A stretch of 64,000 nucleotides of DNA, from contig NZ_KZ672982.1 of the NCBI RefSeq assembly GCF_002970975.1, forward strand, positions 519,592 to 583,591. Direction: 5' to 3'. This stretch comes from Microbacterium halophytorum (GTDB lineage Bacteria; Actinomycetota; Actinomycetes; Actinomycetales; Microbacteriaceae). Both the position numbers and the translations under genes were made by a program. Below, piece by piece: positions 7,913-16,545 of the stretch. How positions within the stretch are numbered: position 1 is the stretch's first letter; each line of letters starts with the position of its first letter. The notes under the pieces were generated by a model. It saw only the letters and a list, made by a program, of their open reading frames with translations. It ran no database searches and was not told the DNA's origin.

Positions 7913-9403
7913 ATGGCCGCCCCTCCGACAACCGGGAACGTCACCGTCCCTCCCGCCCACACCAATGGCATCGATCCGCGCGGCATGCGCGTGATCTGGC
8001 TGCTCCTGGTCGCCGCGTTCGTCGCGATCCTGAACGAGACGACGATGGCGATCGCCATCCCCCACCTGAACGAGGACCTCGGCCTGCCGCCGGAGCTCGG
8101 CCAGTGGCTCACGAGCGCGTTCCTGCTCACGATGGCCGTCGTCATCCCGACGACGGGCTTCCTGCTGCTGCGGTTCACGACCCGCCAGGTGTTCATCGCC
8201 GCCATGAGCGCGTTCACGCTCGGCACTCTGCTCTGCCTCGTCGCACCGGGCTTCCCGCTGCTCCTCGCCGGCCGGATCGTGCAGGCCGCGGGTACGGGCG
8301 TGATGATGCCGCTGCTGATGACCACCATGATGAACGTGGTCCCCGCCCACTCGCGCGGCCGCATGATGGGCCGCGTCGGCCTCGTCATGTCGCTCGCGCC
8401 GGCGCTCGGCCCGACGGTCTCGGGCGCCGTGCTGGAGACCCTCAGCTGGCGCTGGCTGTTCGCCATCATCCTGCCGATCGCGGTCGTGGCCCTCGTGCTC
8501 GGCGCGAAGTGGATGACCAACCTCGGTGAGACGACGCACGCGCCGATCGATGTGCTGTCGATCGTCCTGTCGGCCTTCGGCTTCGGCGGCGTCGTGTTCG
8601 GCCTCAGCCAGCTCGGCGGCGGCCACGGCGGCACCGGCGGCGGCAGCGGCGGCGCGACCCCCTGGGTCATGATCGCGGTCGGCATCGTGTCGCTCGCCCT
8701 GTTCGCCTGGCGCCAGATCGTACTCCAGCGCAAGGACGACGCACTGCTCGACCTGCGCGTGTTCCGCTCGAGCAACTTCACGCTGTCGGTCATCATCATG
8801 GCCGTCGTGGCGTTCTCGATGCTCGGCACGTTCGCGGTGCTCCCGCTCTACCTGCAGACCGTCGCCGGCCTCAGCTCGCTCGAATCGGGCCTCGTCCTGC
8901 TGCCCGGTTCCGTGATCATGGGCCTGCTCGGCCCGGTGATGGGCCGGATCTACGACGCGCGCGGCCCCCGGACGCTGCTCATCCCCGGCAGCATCATGAT
9001 CGCGCTGTCGATGTTCATCTACTCCACGGTCGACCAGAACACGCCGTTCTGGGCGCTGGTGGGCGTGCAGATCATCATGTCGCTCGGCCTCGCGGGTTCG
9101 TTCACCCCGCTGTTCTCGGCGTCGCTCGGCTCGCTCGATCGCCACCTGTACTCGCACGGCTCTGCGGCGCTGAACACCATGCAGCAGGTCGCGGGCGCGG
9201 CAGGCACCGCCCTGTTGGTGTCGATCTACTCGTCGATCCTGCACACCGGCGAGGCCGAGGGCCTATCGACGGCCGAGGCGGGTGCGCCGGGCACACACGC
9301 GGCGTTCCTCGTCGCGGGCATCATCGCCCTCGTGCCGATCGTGCTGGCCTTCTTCATCCGGAAGCCGGTCGAGGAGGACGCCCCTCCCGTCGCGGCCCAC
9401 TGA
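7913..9403 (+). CDS. MFS multidrug transporter, DHA2 family (14 helices)
   Basis: Proton-driven drug efflux protein of 496 residues. Early motifs are ETTMAIAIPHLNEDLG and QWLTSAFLLTMAVVIPTTG; the motif GRIVQAAGTGVMMP follows. The LGPTVSG signature of drug antiporters is also present. A glycine-rich linker (GGGHGGTGGGSGGA) joins the central helices. ATG 7913 is chosen because AGGAG (7900-7904) is correctly spaced; a GTG at 7865 in frame lacks a site. The gene ends just before a perfect 12-bp bidirectional hairpin. Substrate range is unknown. Confidence 0.93.
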   Translation: MAAPPTTGNVTVPPAHTNGIDPRGMRVIWLLLVAAFVAILNETTMAIAIPHLNEDLGLPPELGQWLTSAFLLTMAVVIPTTGFLLLRFTTRQVFIAAMSAFTLGTLLCLVAPGFPLLLAGRIVQAAGTGVMMPLLMTTMMNVVPAHSRGRMMGRVGLVMSLAPALGPTVSGAVLETLSWRWLFAIILPIAVVALVLGAKWMTNLGETTHAPIDVLSIVLSAFGFGGVVFGLSQLGGGHGGTGGGSGGATPWVMIAVGIVSLALFAWRQIVLQRKDDALLDLRVFRSSNFTLSVIIMAVVAFSMLGTFAVLPLYLQTVAGLSSLESGLVLLPGSVIMGLLGPVMGRIYDARGPRTLLIPGSIMIALSMFIYSTVDQNTPFWALVGVQIIMSLGLAGSFTPLFSASLGSLDRHLYSHGSAALNTMQQVAGAAGTALLVSIYSSILHTGEAEGLSTAEAGAPGTHAAFLVAGIIALVPIVLAFFIRKPVEEDAPPVAAH

Positions 9404-9409
9404 TGCACG

Positions 9410-9447
9410 AGAAGGCGGCCGGCTCCCGATGGAGTCGGCCGCCTTCT
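9410..9447. terminator. Bidirectional terminator between MFS gene and 3-hydroxyacyl-CoA dehydrogenase
   Basis: Perfect 12-bp stem AGAAGGCGGCCG (9410-9421) / CGGCCGCCTTCT (9436-9447) with a 14-base loop, placed between two convergent stops. The stem-end TTCT and AGAA give short T-runs on each strand. Confidence 0.85.
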
Positions 9448-9462
9448 GCGTTCCCGGCGGGG

Positions 9463-10311
9463 TCACGCGTAGTCGTAGAACCCCTTGCCCACGGCGACGC
9501 CGAGGCGGCCCTGGTCGATGTAGTCGCGCTTCAGCGTCTCGGCGAACTCGCGCTTGACGGGGTCGTCGCTGTCCTTGTTCAGGTTGTACGGCGTCGGCAT
9601 GCCGACGACGTCGTAGATCTGGAACGGCCCGAGGGGCGCACCCGTGGCCTTGCGCCAGGTCAGGTCGATCGTCTCGAAATCCGCCACGCCGCGCACCCAC
9701 AGGTCGGTCGCGGCGTCGAGCAGCGGCACGAGCAGCGAGTTCAGCACGTAGCCGGGCTGCTCCTTCTTGACCCGGATGGCGACCATGCCGATCTCCTCGG
9801 CGAACGTCGCGACCTGCTCGAAGACGTCGGGATCGGTGTGCTCCTGCGCCATCACCTCACCGGTGTTGTTGCGCCAGACCTCGTTGGCGAAGTGCAGGGC
9901 GAGGAACTTCGCCGGCCGGTCGACGGCGCTGACGATGTCGCTGGGCAGCAGCGTCGACGAGTTCGTCGCGAACACCGTCTTGCCGGGCGCGGCCGCCGAC
10001 ACCTTCGCCCATGTGTCGCGCTTGATGTCGAGCCGCTCCGGCACCGCCTCGATGACGAGGTCTGCGTCGGAGACCGCGTCGGCGAGGTCGCTCGTGGCGC
10101 GGATCCGCGACACGGCCGCGTCGAGCTTCTCAGGCGTCGCGTCGGGGAGGTCGCGCAGGTAGAGCGGCTTCAGGTACTCCCACCGCTCGGGCAGCTTCAC
10201 GAGGATCTCGTCGCTGATGTCGTACGCGACGACGTCCTTGCCCGAATACGCGGCCTGGAAGATGATCTGCGAACCGAGAACGCCCGTCCCGAGCACCGTG
10301 ACCTGTTGCAT
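9463..10311 (-). CDS. 3-hydroxyacyl-CoA dehydrogenase family protein
   Basis: A 282-residue NAD-dependent dehydrogenase. The N-terminal Rossmann motif is VLGTGVLGSQI (about 5-15). TNSSTLLPSDI and the catalytic histidine region LALHFANEVWRNN follow. The standard enzyme has HFFNP at this place, so this belongs to a divergent subfamily. The C-terminal domain (about 185-282) has PGYVLNSLLVPLL and ends in GKGFYDY, typical of 3-hydroxybutyryl-CoA dehydrogenases. It probably oxidises a short 3-hydroxyacyl-CoA in fatty acid or butyrate-type metabolism. The strand partner downstream is azlCD, with no obvious link. Confidence 0.88.
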   Translation of the reverse strand: MQQVTVLGTGVLGSQIIFQAAYSGKDVVAYDISDEILVKLPERWEYLKPLYLRDLPDATPEKLDAAVSRIRATSDLADAVSDADLVIEAVPERLDIKRDTWAKVSAAAPGKTVFATNSSTLLPSDIVSAVDRPAKFLALHFANEVWRNNTGEVMAQEHTDPDVFEQVATFAEEIGMVAIRVKKEQPGYVLNSLLVPLLDAATDLWVRGVADFETIDLTWRKATGAPLGPFQIYDVVGMPTPYNLNKDSDDPVKREFAETLKRDYIDQGRLGVAVGKGFYDYA

Positions 10312-10380
10312 GACAGCCTGCCTCCTTCGTGTGGATGAACACGTCCAGTCTGCTCCTGCTCAGCGCCTTCGGCACCGCAA

Positions 10381-10716
10381 TCAGAAGATCGGAAGGTTCA
10401 CCAGCACGACGAAGGTGACGGTGCCGAGGCCGACGCTCAGCAGGGTCCGGCGGCCGCCGAGCAGGTGCGCCGCGACCGTGACGGCGGCGGCGATCAGCGC
10501 GGGCACGAGGTAGCCGGCGTGCTCGACGATCGTGGATCGGAACGTCGCGCCCGCAAGGATCGCCAGGATGCCGACGGGCATCCACACGCTCAGCGCGCGC
10601 ACGATGCGCGACTCGCGCAGCGGCTTCAGGATGAGGAACGGCACGGCGCGGAGCGCGAGCGTGATCGCGAAGATGATCGCGAACACGGCCACGATGTACC
10701 ACAGTGACGGTGTCAC
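10381..10716 (-). CDS. azlD: AzlD-family branched-chain amino acid exporter small subunit
   Basis: A 111-residue protein with about four membrane helices. It contains the AzlD hallmarks ALRAVPFLILKPL and SVWMPVGILAILAG. It pairs with AzlC to export branched-chain amino acids (or azaleucine) through the plasma membrane. Translation is coupled: its GTG start (10716-10714) overlaps the azlC TGA stop as GTGA. Confidence 0.92.
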   Translation of the reverse strand: MTPSLWYIVAVFAIIFAITLALRAVPFLILKPLRESRIVRALSVWMPVGILAILAGATFRSTIVEHAGYLVPALIAAAVTVAAHLLGGRRTLLSVGLGTVTFVVLVNLPIF

Positions 10717-11438
10717 GCGATCGTCCCCTTCTGCCGCGCCACGACGAAACGGATGCCCAGCAGCGCCAGGAAGATCACCATCGCCGCGAACAGCGCCTGA
10801 CCCGGCACGATCAGGAGCGCGGTGACGAAGCTCACGGCGCCGAGCAGCAGTGACGGCAGTTCCGCACGGGTGCGACAGGCGTCGAGCGTCAGCGTGATGA
10901 ACAGCGCGCAGAGCGCGAACTCGAGCCCCTCGATCCGGAACGGGATGAACGAGGCGATCAGCACCCCGAGCAGCCCGCCGCCGACCCAGTAGCACTGGAA
11001 GGCGATCTGCACCGCGAGCAGGCGCGGCGCCGTCCACGTCTCCGGGCGCGCGGCCGTGACGGCGTAGGCCTCGTCCGTGAGCGCGTACACCGAGTACGCC
11101 TTCGCGACCGGATTCCGGATGGCCTTCAGCGGGAACGAGAACGCGTAGAAGACGTGCCGGAAGTTCACCAGCAGGGTCGTCAGCGCGATCGTCGGCAGCG
11201 CGGTGCCCGCCGTCATCAGCCCGATCAGGAGCAGCTCGAGCGAGCCGGCATAGCCGAAGACCGACAGGCCGGGCGCGACCCACCACGGCAGCCCCGACTG
11301 CACGACGAGGAGGCCGAAGGCCATTCCGAGGGGGAACATGCCGAGGCCCGCCGCGAGCGAGGCCTTGAGACCAGCCGCGACCTCGCGCCTGCGCCAGCCG
11401 GGCGGCCGTTCGGCCGCGGGAGGTTCGTCCGATCGCAC
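10713..11438 (-). CDS. azlC: AzlC-family branched-chain amino acid exporter large subunit
   Basis: A 241-residue membrane protein with about six or seven helices. Family motifs are GLGMFPLGMAFGLLV, a central LVNFRHVFYAFSF (NxRHxxY type) and ALTDEAYAV. It forms the larger half of the two-gene AzlCD exporter and overlaps azlD by four bases. It starts at GTG 11438. No Lrp-type regulator is adjacent. Confidence 0.93.
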   Translation of the reverse strand: MRSDEPPAAERPPGWRRREVAAGLKASLAAGLGMFPLGMAFGLLVVQSGLPWWVAPGLSVFGYAGSLELLLIGLMTAGTALPTIALTTLLVNFRHVFYAFSFPLKAIRNPVAKAYSVYALTDEAYAVTAARPETWTAPRLLAVQIAFQCYWVGGGLLGVLIASFIPFRIEGLEFALCALFITLTLDACRTRAELPSLLLGAVSFVTALLIVPGQALFAAMVIFLALLGIRFVVARQKGTIA

Positions 11439-11484
11439 CCGACTATTCTGCCGGGTTCCGCCGTGGCCGCGTGAACTGGGCGGG

Positions 11485-12051
11485 TCAGTCCCAGTCGAGG
11501 TACTCGGCGATGTCCTCCGCCGTCTCGAGCGGGTGCGTCGCCGGGAAGAGATGGCCGGCGCCCTGCACCGTCGTGATGCTGACGCGCTCGGGTGCCTTCT
11601 GGCGCAGCGCCTCGGCGTTGGCCGGCGGGGTCACGTCGTCGTCGGATCCCTGGAAGATGAGCACGGGAAGGTCGGGCGCGAGCGCGATGTCGACGTCCTC
11701 GACGCCGAGCAGGAGCACGCCATTGATGCGCTCGTGGTGCGCGAGGCCGAGCTCGCGAGCGACGGTGCCGCCGAAGCCGTGGCCGCCGACCCACGTGTGC
11801 TCGAGGCCGACCTCGTCGATGACGGCGAGCACGTCGCCCGCGAGCTCGGCGGGGGTCGCGTCGCCGGCGTCGGCGCGGTAGCCGACCCGGACGATCCGGA
11901 AGCCCTCCTCCTCCAGGATCGCCGACACCGTGCCGAGAGCCTCGGCGTCGTGCCCGCGGCCGGGGATCAGGACGAGGGTCGGGCCGTCGTCCGAGCCCTC
12001 GACGAAATACGGTACGGCGCGGCCATCCGGCTCGAAGATGTTCTGGGTCAC
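11485..12051 (-). CDS. Alpha/beta hydrolase-fold protein lacking the serine nucleophile
   Basis: A compact 188-residue alpha/beta hydrolase fold. The acid (GSDDDVTPP) and histidine (GAGHLFPATHP) positions look normal. The nucleophile elbow reads GGHGFGG, so the expected GxSxG serine is glycine. The region LVLIPGRGHDAE would form the oxyanion side. It may therefore be non-catalytic, or use another residue. The neighbour downstream in transcription is azlC, 46 bases away. Function unknown. Confidence 0.8.
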   Translation of the reverse strand: MTQNIFEPDGRAVPYFVEGSDDGPTLVLIPGRGHDAEALGTVSAILEEEGFRIVRVGYRADAGDATPAELAGDVLAVIDEVGLEHTWVGGHGFGGTVARELGLAHHERINGVLLLGVEDVDIALAPDLPVLIFQGSDDDVTPPANAEALRQKAPERVSITTVQGAGHLFPATHPLETAEDIAEYLDWD

Positions 12052-12151
12052 AGTGGTCCGTTCTGCTGTGTCATCAGGTTCCGCGCGGGCGGGCGCCCGC
12101 TAGAGGTTCGACTCCATCCAACCAGACCGCGCCAGGGCGAGCGCCGGATGC

Positions 12152-12886
12152 TCACCCCGCGCTCATCACGACGTGCCAGGGGCGGATGCGCACCTCGAGC
12201 AGGCCGCTCGTGACGGCGCCGTCCTCCCGCTGCGCCGCCTCGATGACCTCGCGCGCCGTCTGGGCATCCTGCGCACGGACGATCGTCATCCCTGTGCCGG
12301 GCGCATCGGGCAGGGGGCCGGCCGCGACGAGCGCCCCGTGGTCCGCGAGCGTGCCGAGGAACTCCGCGTGCAGGGCGAAATCCGGATGCTCGAAGACGCG
12401 GCCGGCGACGCCGCCGGCGGCCGTGTGCTCGAGCACGAACCAGATCGCGTCGGCGTCGCTCGGCGCGGGCCCGACGAACGCCGCGAGCAAGCCGTACCAA
12501 CCGGCGTCATAGCCGGCGCGGGCCGCAGCGGGGTCGTCGTGCGCCTCCCAGCCGTCGTGTTCGAGCTCGACGAGCGTCACGCCGGCCGCGACCGGTGTGA
12601 AGGCAACGCGGATCCGGCCCGCGCTCTCGGGCGGCCGCCCCGGGTGCCAGGTGAAGCCCACCTCCCGCGGCGGGTCGGCGTGCATGATCGTTCCCCACGA
12701 CTGCGTGCGACCGTCCGCGCCCGTCTCGACGAACCGGGTGCCGTCGAAGTCGACGCGCGCACCGGCGCCGAAATCACCGAACTCCTCGACGGGCCACCAC
12801 GTGCCGATGCCGTCGACGAACCGCGCATACGCCGCGGCGGGATCACCCGCGGCGAGCACGTATCTCCTGACGGCGGCGAGCGCCAT
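12152..12886 (-). CDS. SRPBCC (AHSA1-like) domain fused to YciI-like domain
   Basis: A 244-residue two-domain protein. Residues 1-145 resemble SRPBCC/AHSA1 ligand-binding domains: a start like AVRRYVLAAGDPAAAYARFV, then GTIMHADPPREVGFTWHPG, with a C-terminal helix YDAGWYGLLAAFV. Residues about 148-240 resemble YciI proteins: WFVLEHTA, a conserved His in FALHAEFLGTL, AAGPLPDAP and VRIRPWHVV. Each domain is common on its own; the fusion is typical of some actinobacterial stress or catabolic proteins. No partner gene is adjacent. Enzymatic activity is not established. Confidence 0.82.
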   Translation of the reverse strand: MALAAVRRYVLAAGDPAAAYARFVDGIGTWWPVEEFGDFGAGARVDFDGTRFVETGADGRTQSWGTIMHADPPREVGFTWHPGRPPESAGRIRVAFTPVAAGVTLVELEHDGWEAHDDPAAARAGYDAGWYGLLAAFVGPAPSDADAIWFVLEHTAAGGVAGRVFEHPDFALHAEFLGTLADHGALVAAGPLPDAPGTGMTIVRAQDAQTAREVIEAAQREDGAVTSGLLEVRIRPWHVVMSAG

Positions 12887-13023
12887 GTCTCCTCCTCGGT
12901 CTCCCGGGCGGAGCCGCGTCCGTTCGGCCAGCGGCGTCCTCTCCCGAGGATGGCACCATCCGGGTGGCGTGCCAAGGGGGCGGTCGAGCCGGTTCGCCCG
13001 CCGGCGCGCGGGACAATGGGAGC

Positions 13024-13464
13024 ATGCGAGATCTGCACGTCGCCCCGGGCCCCGGCGCGCCCCGCGGCCTCGTCGTGCCCGCCGCCGACCTCGTCGAGCG
13101 GTTCTCGCGCTCGTCCGGCCCCGGCGGGCAGGGCGTGAACACGACGGACTCCCGCGTGCAGCTCAGCGTCGACCTGGCCACCGCGTCCGGGCTCGACGAC
13201 GCTCAGCGCGCCCGCGTCATCGCGCGCCTCGCGCCCCGGATGAGCGGCACCGTGCTGACCGTCGCGGTCACGGACGAGCGTTCGCAGCGTCAGAACCGCG
13301 CCGCGGCTCGGGAGCGCCTCGCCTCGCTGCTGCGCGGGGCGATCGCGCCCGACGTGCCGCGGAGGGCGACGAAGCCGACCCGCGGCTCTCAGCGCCGCCG
13401 GCTCGACGCGAAGAAGCGCCGCGGCGATGTGAAGCGGGCCAGGAGGCGGCCGGGCGGGGACTGA
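13024..13464 (+). CDS. arfB: Alternative ribosome-rescue peptidyl-tRNA hydrolase ArfB
   Basis: A 146-residue ICT1/YaeJ-type release factor. The catalytic GGQ lies in SSGPGGQGVNTTDSRV (about 37-52), and the C-terminus is a long basic tail (KKRRGDVKRARRRP) that inserts into the empty mRNA channel of stalled ribosomes. It hydrolyses peptidyl-tRNA on non-stop complexes. ATG 13024 is chosen because GACAAT (13012-13017) lies six bases upstream, a leaderless arrangement; an upstream in-frame ATG at 12964 would add an unusual N-terminus. Confidence 0.93.
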   Translation: MRDLHVAPGPGAPRGLVVPAADLVERFSRSSGPGGQGVNTTDSRVQLSVDLATASGLDDAQRARVIARLAPRMSGTVLTVAVTDERSQRQNRAAARERLASLLRGAIAPDVPRRATKPTRGSQRRRLDAKKRRGDVKRARRRPGGD

Positions 13465-13485
13465 CGGGCGCGGCGCCCGACGGTG

Positions 13486-13839
13486 CTAAGCCGTCCGGAT
13501 GATCTTCTCGACCGCCTTGCCCTTGGCCAGCTCGTCGACGATCTTGTCGAGATAGCGGACCTTCTGCATCAGCGGGTCCTCGATCTCCTGCACGCGCACG
13601 CCGCAGATGACCCCCGTGATGAGCGACGATTCCGGCGGCATGTCCGCTGCGGCGAAGAACTCGGCGAACGACGTCTCGCTCGCGATCTGCGCATCGAGCT
13701 GAGCACCGTCGAACCCCGTGAGCCACGAGATGATCTCGCGCAGCTCGGCCTCGCTGCGCCCCTTCTTCTCGACCTTCTCGACGTAGAGGGGATACACCTT
13801 CGCGAAGAGCATCCGGGCGACGCGCTCATTGCTGTCCAT
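13486..13839 (-). CDS. DUF2200 family protein
   Basis: A 117-residue cytoplasmic protein matching the DUF2200 pattern: RVARMLFAKVYPLYVEKVEKKGR at the start, then ISWLTGF, a central FAEFFAAADMPPES, and a C-terminal VEDP-like IEDPLMQKVRYLDKIVDELAKGK. The function of this family is not known. TATCCT (13846-13851) lies six bases before the ATG, so it is probably leaderless. It is convergent with arfB. Confidence 0.9.
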   Translation of the reverse strand: MDSNERVARMLFAKVYPLYVEKVEKKGRSEAELREIISWLTGFDGAQLDAQIASETSFAEFFAAADMPPESSLITGVICGVRVQEIEDPLMQKVRYLDKIVDELAKGKAVEKIIRTA

Positions 13840-13878
13840 GCCCCGAGGATACGACGGTCCCCTGCAGGGGTCCCACGG

Positions 13879-14562
13879 TCATCCCGAAGAGCAGCAGTCG
13901 TCCTCACAGTGCTCGGAGCCCCGCTCCCCCGTGAGGACGGCGACGGGGGCGGCGCAGCAGGCATCACCCTTCCAGGCCTCGATGCCCTCGCGCACGGCGA
14001 ACGCGGCGATGATCAGCGCCGCGACGGCATCGGCCCACGCCCAGCCGAGCAGGCTGTTCAGCACGAGCCCGACCAGCAGCGCCGCCGAGAGATAGGTGCA
14101 GATCAGCGTCTGCTTGGAGTCGGCGACCGCCGAGGCCGAGCCGAGTTCGCGCCCCGTGCGTCGTTCGAACCAGCTCAGGAAAGGCATCGCCACGAGGCTC
14201 AGCGCAGCGATCGCGATGCCGACCGGAGAGTGCTCGGGCTCCCGCAGCCCAAGCAGCGACAGCGCGGCGTCCACCGTGACGTAGGCCGCGAGGGCGAAGA
14301 ACGATACCGAGATGATGCGGAGCGCCGCCCGCTCGCGCGTGCCCGGATCCGGCGCCGCGAACTGCCAGGCGACGGCGGCCGCGGAGAGCACCTCGACCAC
14401 CGAATCCAGCCCGAAGCCGATCAGCGCGGCGGACGAAGCGGCGCCGCCGGCGACGAGCGCCACGATCGCCTCGATCACGTTCCAGGCGATCGTGACGGAC
14501 ACCACGATCCGAATGCGACGGCGCAGCACCGACGCGCGCTCATCGGCTCCTACCCGTGTCAC
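13879..14562 (-). CDS. Cation transporter, CDF-like, with cysteine-rich tail
   Basis: A 227-residue membrane protein with about five or six helices of the cation diffusion facilitator type. SAALIGFGLDSVVEVLSA (helix with conserved Asp) and ADAVAALIIAAFAVREG would carry metal-binding acidic residues. The C-terminus is unusually rich in Cys (DACCAAP and CEDDCCSSG) and may bind thiophilic metals. Its GTG start (14562) overlaps the cmtR TGA stop as GTGA, so it is co-translated with a CmtR-type Cd/Pb sensor. It is probably the efflux pump of that operon (inference). Confidence 0.87.
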   Translation of the reverse strand: MTRVGADERASVLRRRIRIVVSVTIAWNVIEAIVALVAGGAASSAALIGFGLDSVVEVLSAAAVAWQFAAPDPGTRERAALRIISVSFFALAAYVTVDAALSLLGLREPEHSPVGIAIAALSLVAMPFLSWFERRTGRELGSASAVADSKQTLICTYLSAALLVGLVLNSLLGWAWADAVAALIIAAFAVREGIEAWKGDACCAAPVAVLTGERGSEHCEDDCCSSG

Positions 14563-14912
14563 TGCTCGATCCCGCAGTGCCCGGGAACGGCGCAGTCCGG
14601 ATCGATGCACGGCTGGTCCTCGTCTACGGCGAGGGTGACATCGACGAGCGCTGTGAGCGCTGCCGTGAGGTGCGGATCCGCGATCTCGTAGCGGGTCTGG
14701 CGCCCTTCGGGCTCGGCGACGACGATTCCGCATCCGCGCAGGCACGCGAGATGGTTCGACACGTTCGTGCGTGTCAGACCGAGCTCGCGCGCGAGCCGCG
14801 CCGGGTAGCCCGGCGCGGAGAGGAGCTCGAGCAGGATGCGGGATCGCGTCGGGTCTGCCATGGCCCGACCGAGACGGGTCATCGCGTCAGCGCGGGTCGT
14901 TGAGGTCAGCAC
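14559..14912 (-). CDS. cmtR: CmtR-type ArsR/SmtB metal sensor
   Basis: A 117-residue winged-helix repressor. It closely follows mycobacterial CmtR: RLGRAMADPTRSRILLELL, LTRTNVSNHLACLRGCG and a C-terminal DQPC. The Cys pair in CLRGC plus the Cys of DQPC match the known CmtR Cd(II)/Pb(II) ligands; extra cysteines (DPDCAVPGHC) follow. Apo-protein should bind the promoter and metal should release it. The start is GTG 14912, six bases after TATAGT, giving a leaderless message. The downstream gene is a CDF-like transporter. Confidence 0.93.
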   Translation of the reverse strand: MLTSTTRADAMTRLGRAMADPTRSRILLELLSAPGYPARLARELGLTRTNVSNHLACLRGCGIVVAEPEGRQTRYEIADPHLTAALTALVDVTLAVDEDQPCIDPDCAVPGHCGIEQ

Positions 14913-14918
14913 ACGCTG

Positions 14919-14947
14919 ACTATACAGAGTTCACTGACGCTTTTCAG
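14919..14947 (-). promoter_or_regulatory. cmtR promoter, leaderless
   Basis: On the minus strand, CTGAAA (14942-14947) and TATAGT (14919-14924) are 17 bases apart, and the GTG start follows six bases later. A TATA-containing segment is also where CmtR would be expected to bind, so autoregulation is likely. Confidence 0.65.
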
Positions 14948-14950
14948 CGC

Positions 14951-16402
14951 TCACGACGGCGCGTGCTGCTCGAGGAACTCGTACACGTCAGTCGCGTCGA
15001 CGCCCGGGAACGATCCGGTCGGCAGCGTCGCCAACAGGGTGCGCGGCGTGGCGACGTTCGGCCACGCACCATCGCGCCAGCGCGCGGCGAGCTCCTCAGG
15101 AGGGCGCCGGCAGCACACCTCGTCCGCGTGGCGCGACACGCCTCGGCTGAGCGTGTCGCGGCCGACGAACCACTTGGTGTCGTCGAACTGCACCCCCACG
15201 CTCACCGAGTGGGCGCCCTGGCTCGACTGCTCGACGCGCGCTGTGCACCAGTACGTGCCGTTGCCCGTGTCGGTGTACTGGAAGTACGGGTTGAAGCGGT
15301 CGTCCACGTCGAACACGACGCGGCTCGTCCAGCGCCGGCAGCACATCTGCCCCTCGATCGAGCCGAGCCGATCCGTCGGGAAGTTCACGTCGTCGTTCTC
15401 GTACGCCTTGGTGATCGTGCCCGACTCGTGCACCTTCAGGAAGTGCACCCGGATGCCGAGGTGCCGGGTCGCGAGGTTCGTGAACCGGTGCGCGGCCGTC
15501 TCGTACGACACCGAGTACGCGTCGCGCAGGTCTTCGATCGAGATCGCCCTGCGCCGCTTCGCCTCGCCCAGCGCGGCGACCGCGCGCCGCTCGGGGATCA
15601 GCAGCGCGCCCGCGAGGTAGTTCTGCTCGACCCGCTGCCGCAGGAACTCCGCGTAGGAGGCGGGTTCGGAATGCCCCAGGACGCGGCTGGCGAGCGCCTG
15701 CAGCATGGGCCCCCTCGGGTCCGTCGCGGCGCGATTCGGCAGGTAGAGGCGACCGTTGCGCAGATCGAGCACGCTGCGCGTGGACTGCGGCAGATCGGGC
15801 ACGTAGTGCAGCGTGACGCCGACGTGCGCGGCGATGTCGCCGGCGGCGCGCTGCGTGAGGGGGCCGCCCGGATGATCGATCGCAGTGAGGAGCTCGTGCG
15901 CGGTCTTCTCGAGCTCAGGGAAGTAGTTGTCCTGCGCTCGCATCAGGTGACGCAGTTCGAGGTTCGCGCGGCGCGCCTCCTCGGGCGTGGCCTGGCGCTC
16001 GTCGCGGAGGCGGTCGATCTCCCCCGACAGCCGCAGGATCGCGGCGAGCGCCTCGTCCGGCATGCCCTTCGGGATCCGGAACGGTTCGACCCCCAGCTCT
16101 CGGAACCGCGGCGAGCGCATCTCGCGTTCGAGCGCGACCTCAAGCTCGGTGCGCGGATCGAGATCGCCGGCGGAGAACAGCTGCTCCGGCGAGACCTCGA
16201 GCGCCTGCGCGATCGCCCGCAGCATCGACAGCCGCGGCTCCCTGCGGCCGTTCTCGATCATCGACAGCTGGCTCGGCGCGCGCCCCACCTGCTCCGCCAG
16301 CTGCGCGAGGCGCATTCCGCGCCTTGTGCGCAGCGCGCGGATGCGCCGGCCGACCGCGATCGCGTCGGCACCGTCTTCCGTCTCGTCTTCGAGAGTGGCC
16401 AT
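14951..16402 (-). CDS. ramB: RamB-type transcriptional regulator of acetate metabolism
   Basis: A 483-residue regulator. The N-terminal XRE helix-turn-helix is at about 14-70 ([20 protein letters not shown], then [15 protein letters not shown]). The central region (about 170-300) resembles the ImmA/IrrE zinc-peptidase-like domain. The C-terminal cysteine-containing domain matches the short-chain fatty acyl regulator type ([17 protein letters not shown]). In Corynebacterium, RamB binds near aceA, aceB and acetate genes. Here it is divergent from aceA, with a 12-bp palindrome between them. ATG 16402 is chosen because an HTH domain starts soon after. Confidence 0.92.
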   Translation of the reverse strand: MATLEDETEDGADAIAVGRRIRALRTRRGMRLAQLAEQVGRAPSQLSMIENGRREPRLSMLRAIAQALEVSPEQLFSAGDLDPRTELEVALEREMRSPRFRELGVEPFRIPKGMPDEALAAILRLSGEIDRLRDERQATPEEARRANLELRHLMRAQDNYFPELEKTAHELLTAIDHPGGPLTQRAAGDIAAHVGVTLHYVPDLPQSTRSVLDLRNGRLYLPNRAATDPRGPMLQALASRVLGHSEPASYAEFLRQRVEQNYLAGALLIPERRAVAALGEAKRRRAISIEDLRDAYSVSYETAAHRFTNLATRHLGIRVHFLKVHESGTITKAYENDDVNFPTDRLGSIEGQMCCRRWTSRVVFDVDDRFNPYFQYTDTGNGTYWCTARVEQSSQGAHSVSVGVQFDDTKWFVGRDTLSRGVSRHADEVCCRRPPEELAARWRDGAWPNVATPRTLLATLPTGSFPGVDATDVYEFLEQHAPS

Positions 16403-16427
16403 GGCGCAGATCCTGCCACATCGATCC

Positions 16428-16439
16428 GTTCTGCAGAAC
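16428..16439. promoter_or_regulatory. Perfect 12-bp palindrome GTTCTGCAGAAC between ramB and aceA
   Basis: The palindrome GTTCTGCAGAAC lies in the 143-base divergent gap, 26 bases upstream of the ramB start. Its core TT-TGCA-AA resembles the TTTGCAAA core of corynebacterial RamB sites. It is a good candidate operator for RamB. Confidence 0.6.
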
Positions 16440-16545
16440 TTCCGCGGATCTTCTCCTCGCCAGGATGATCCGCCGGGCCGTTTCTTCACCCACGGTGGTC
16501 GTAACAGCCACCGCGGCACCGCCGCCCACAGTGAGGAGATCGACG

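Noticed and set aside
7714..8529. Possible leader peptide gene upstream of the MFS pump
   Set aside because: The frame has no stop before the pump start and no ribosome site, so a short leader peptide cannot be supported.
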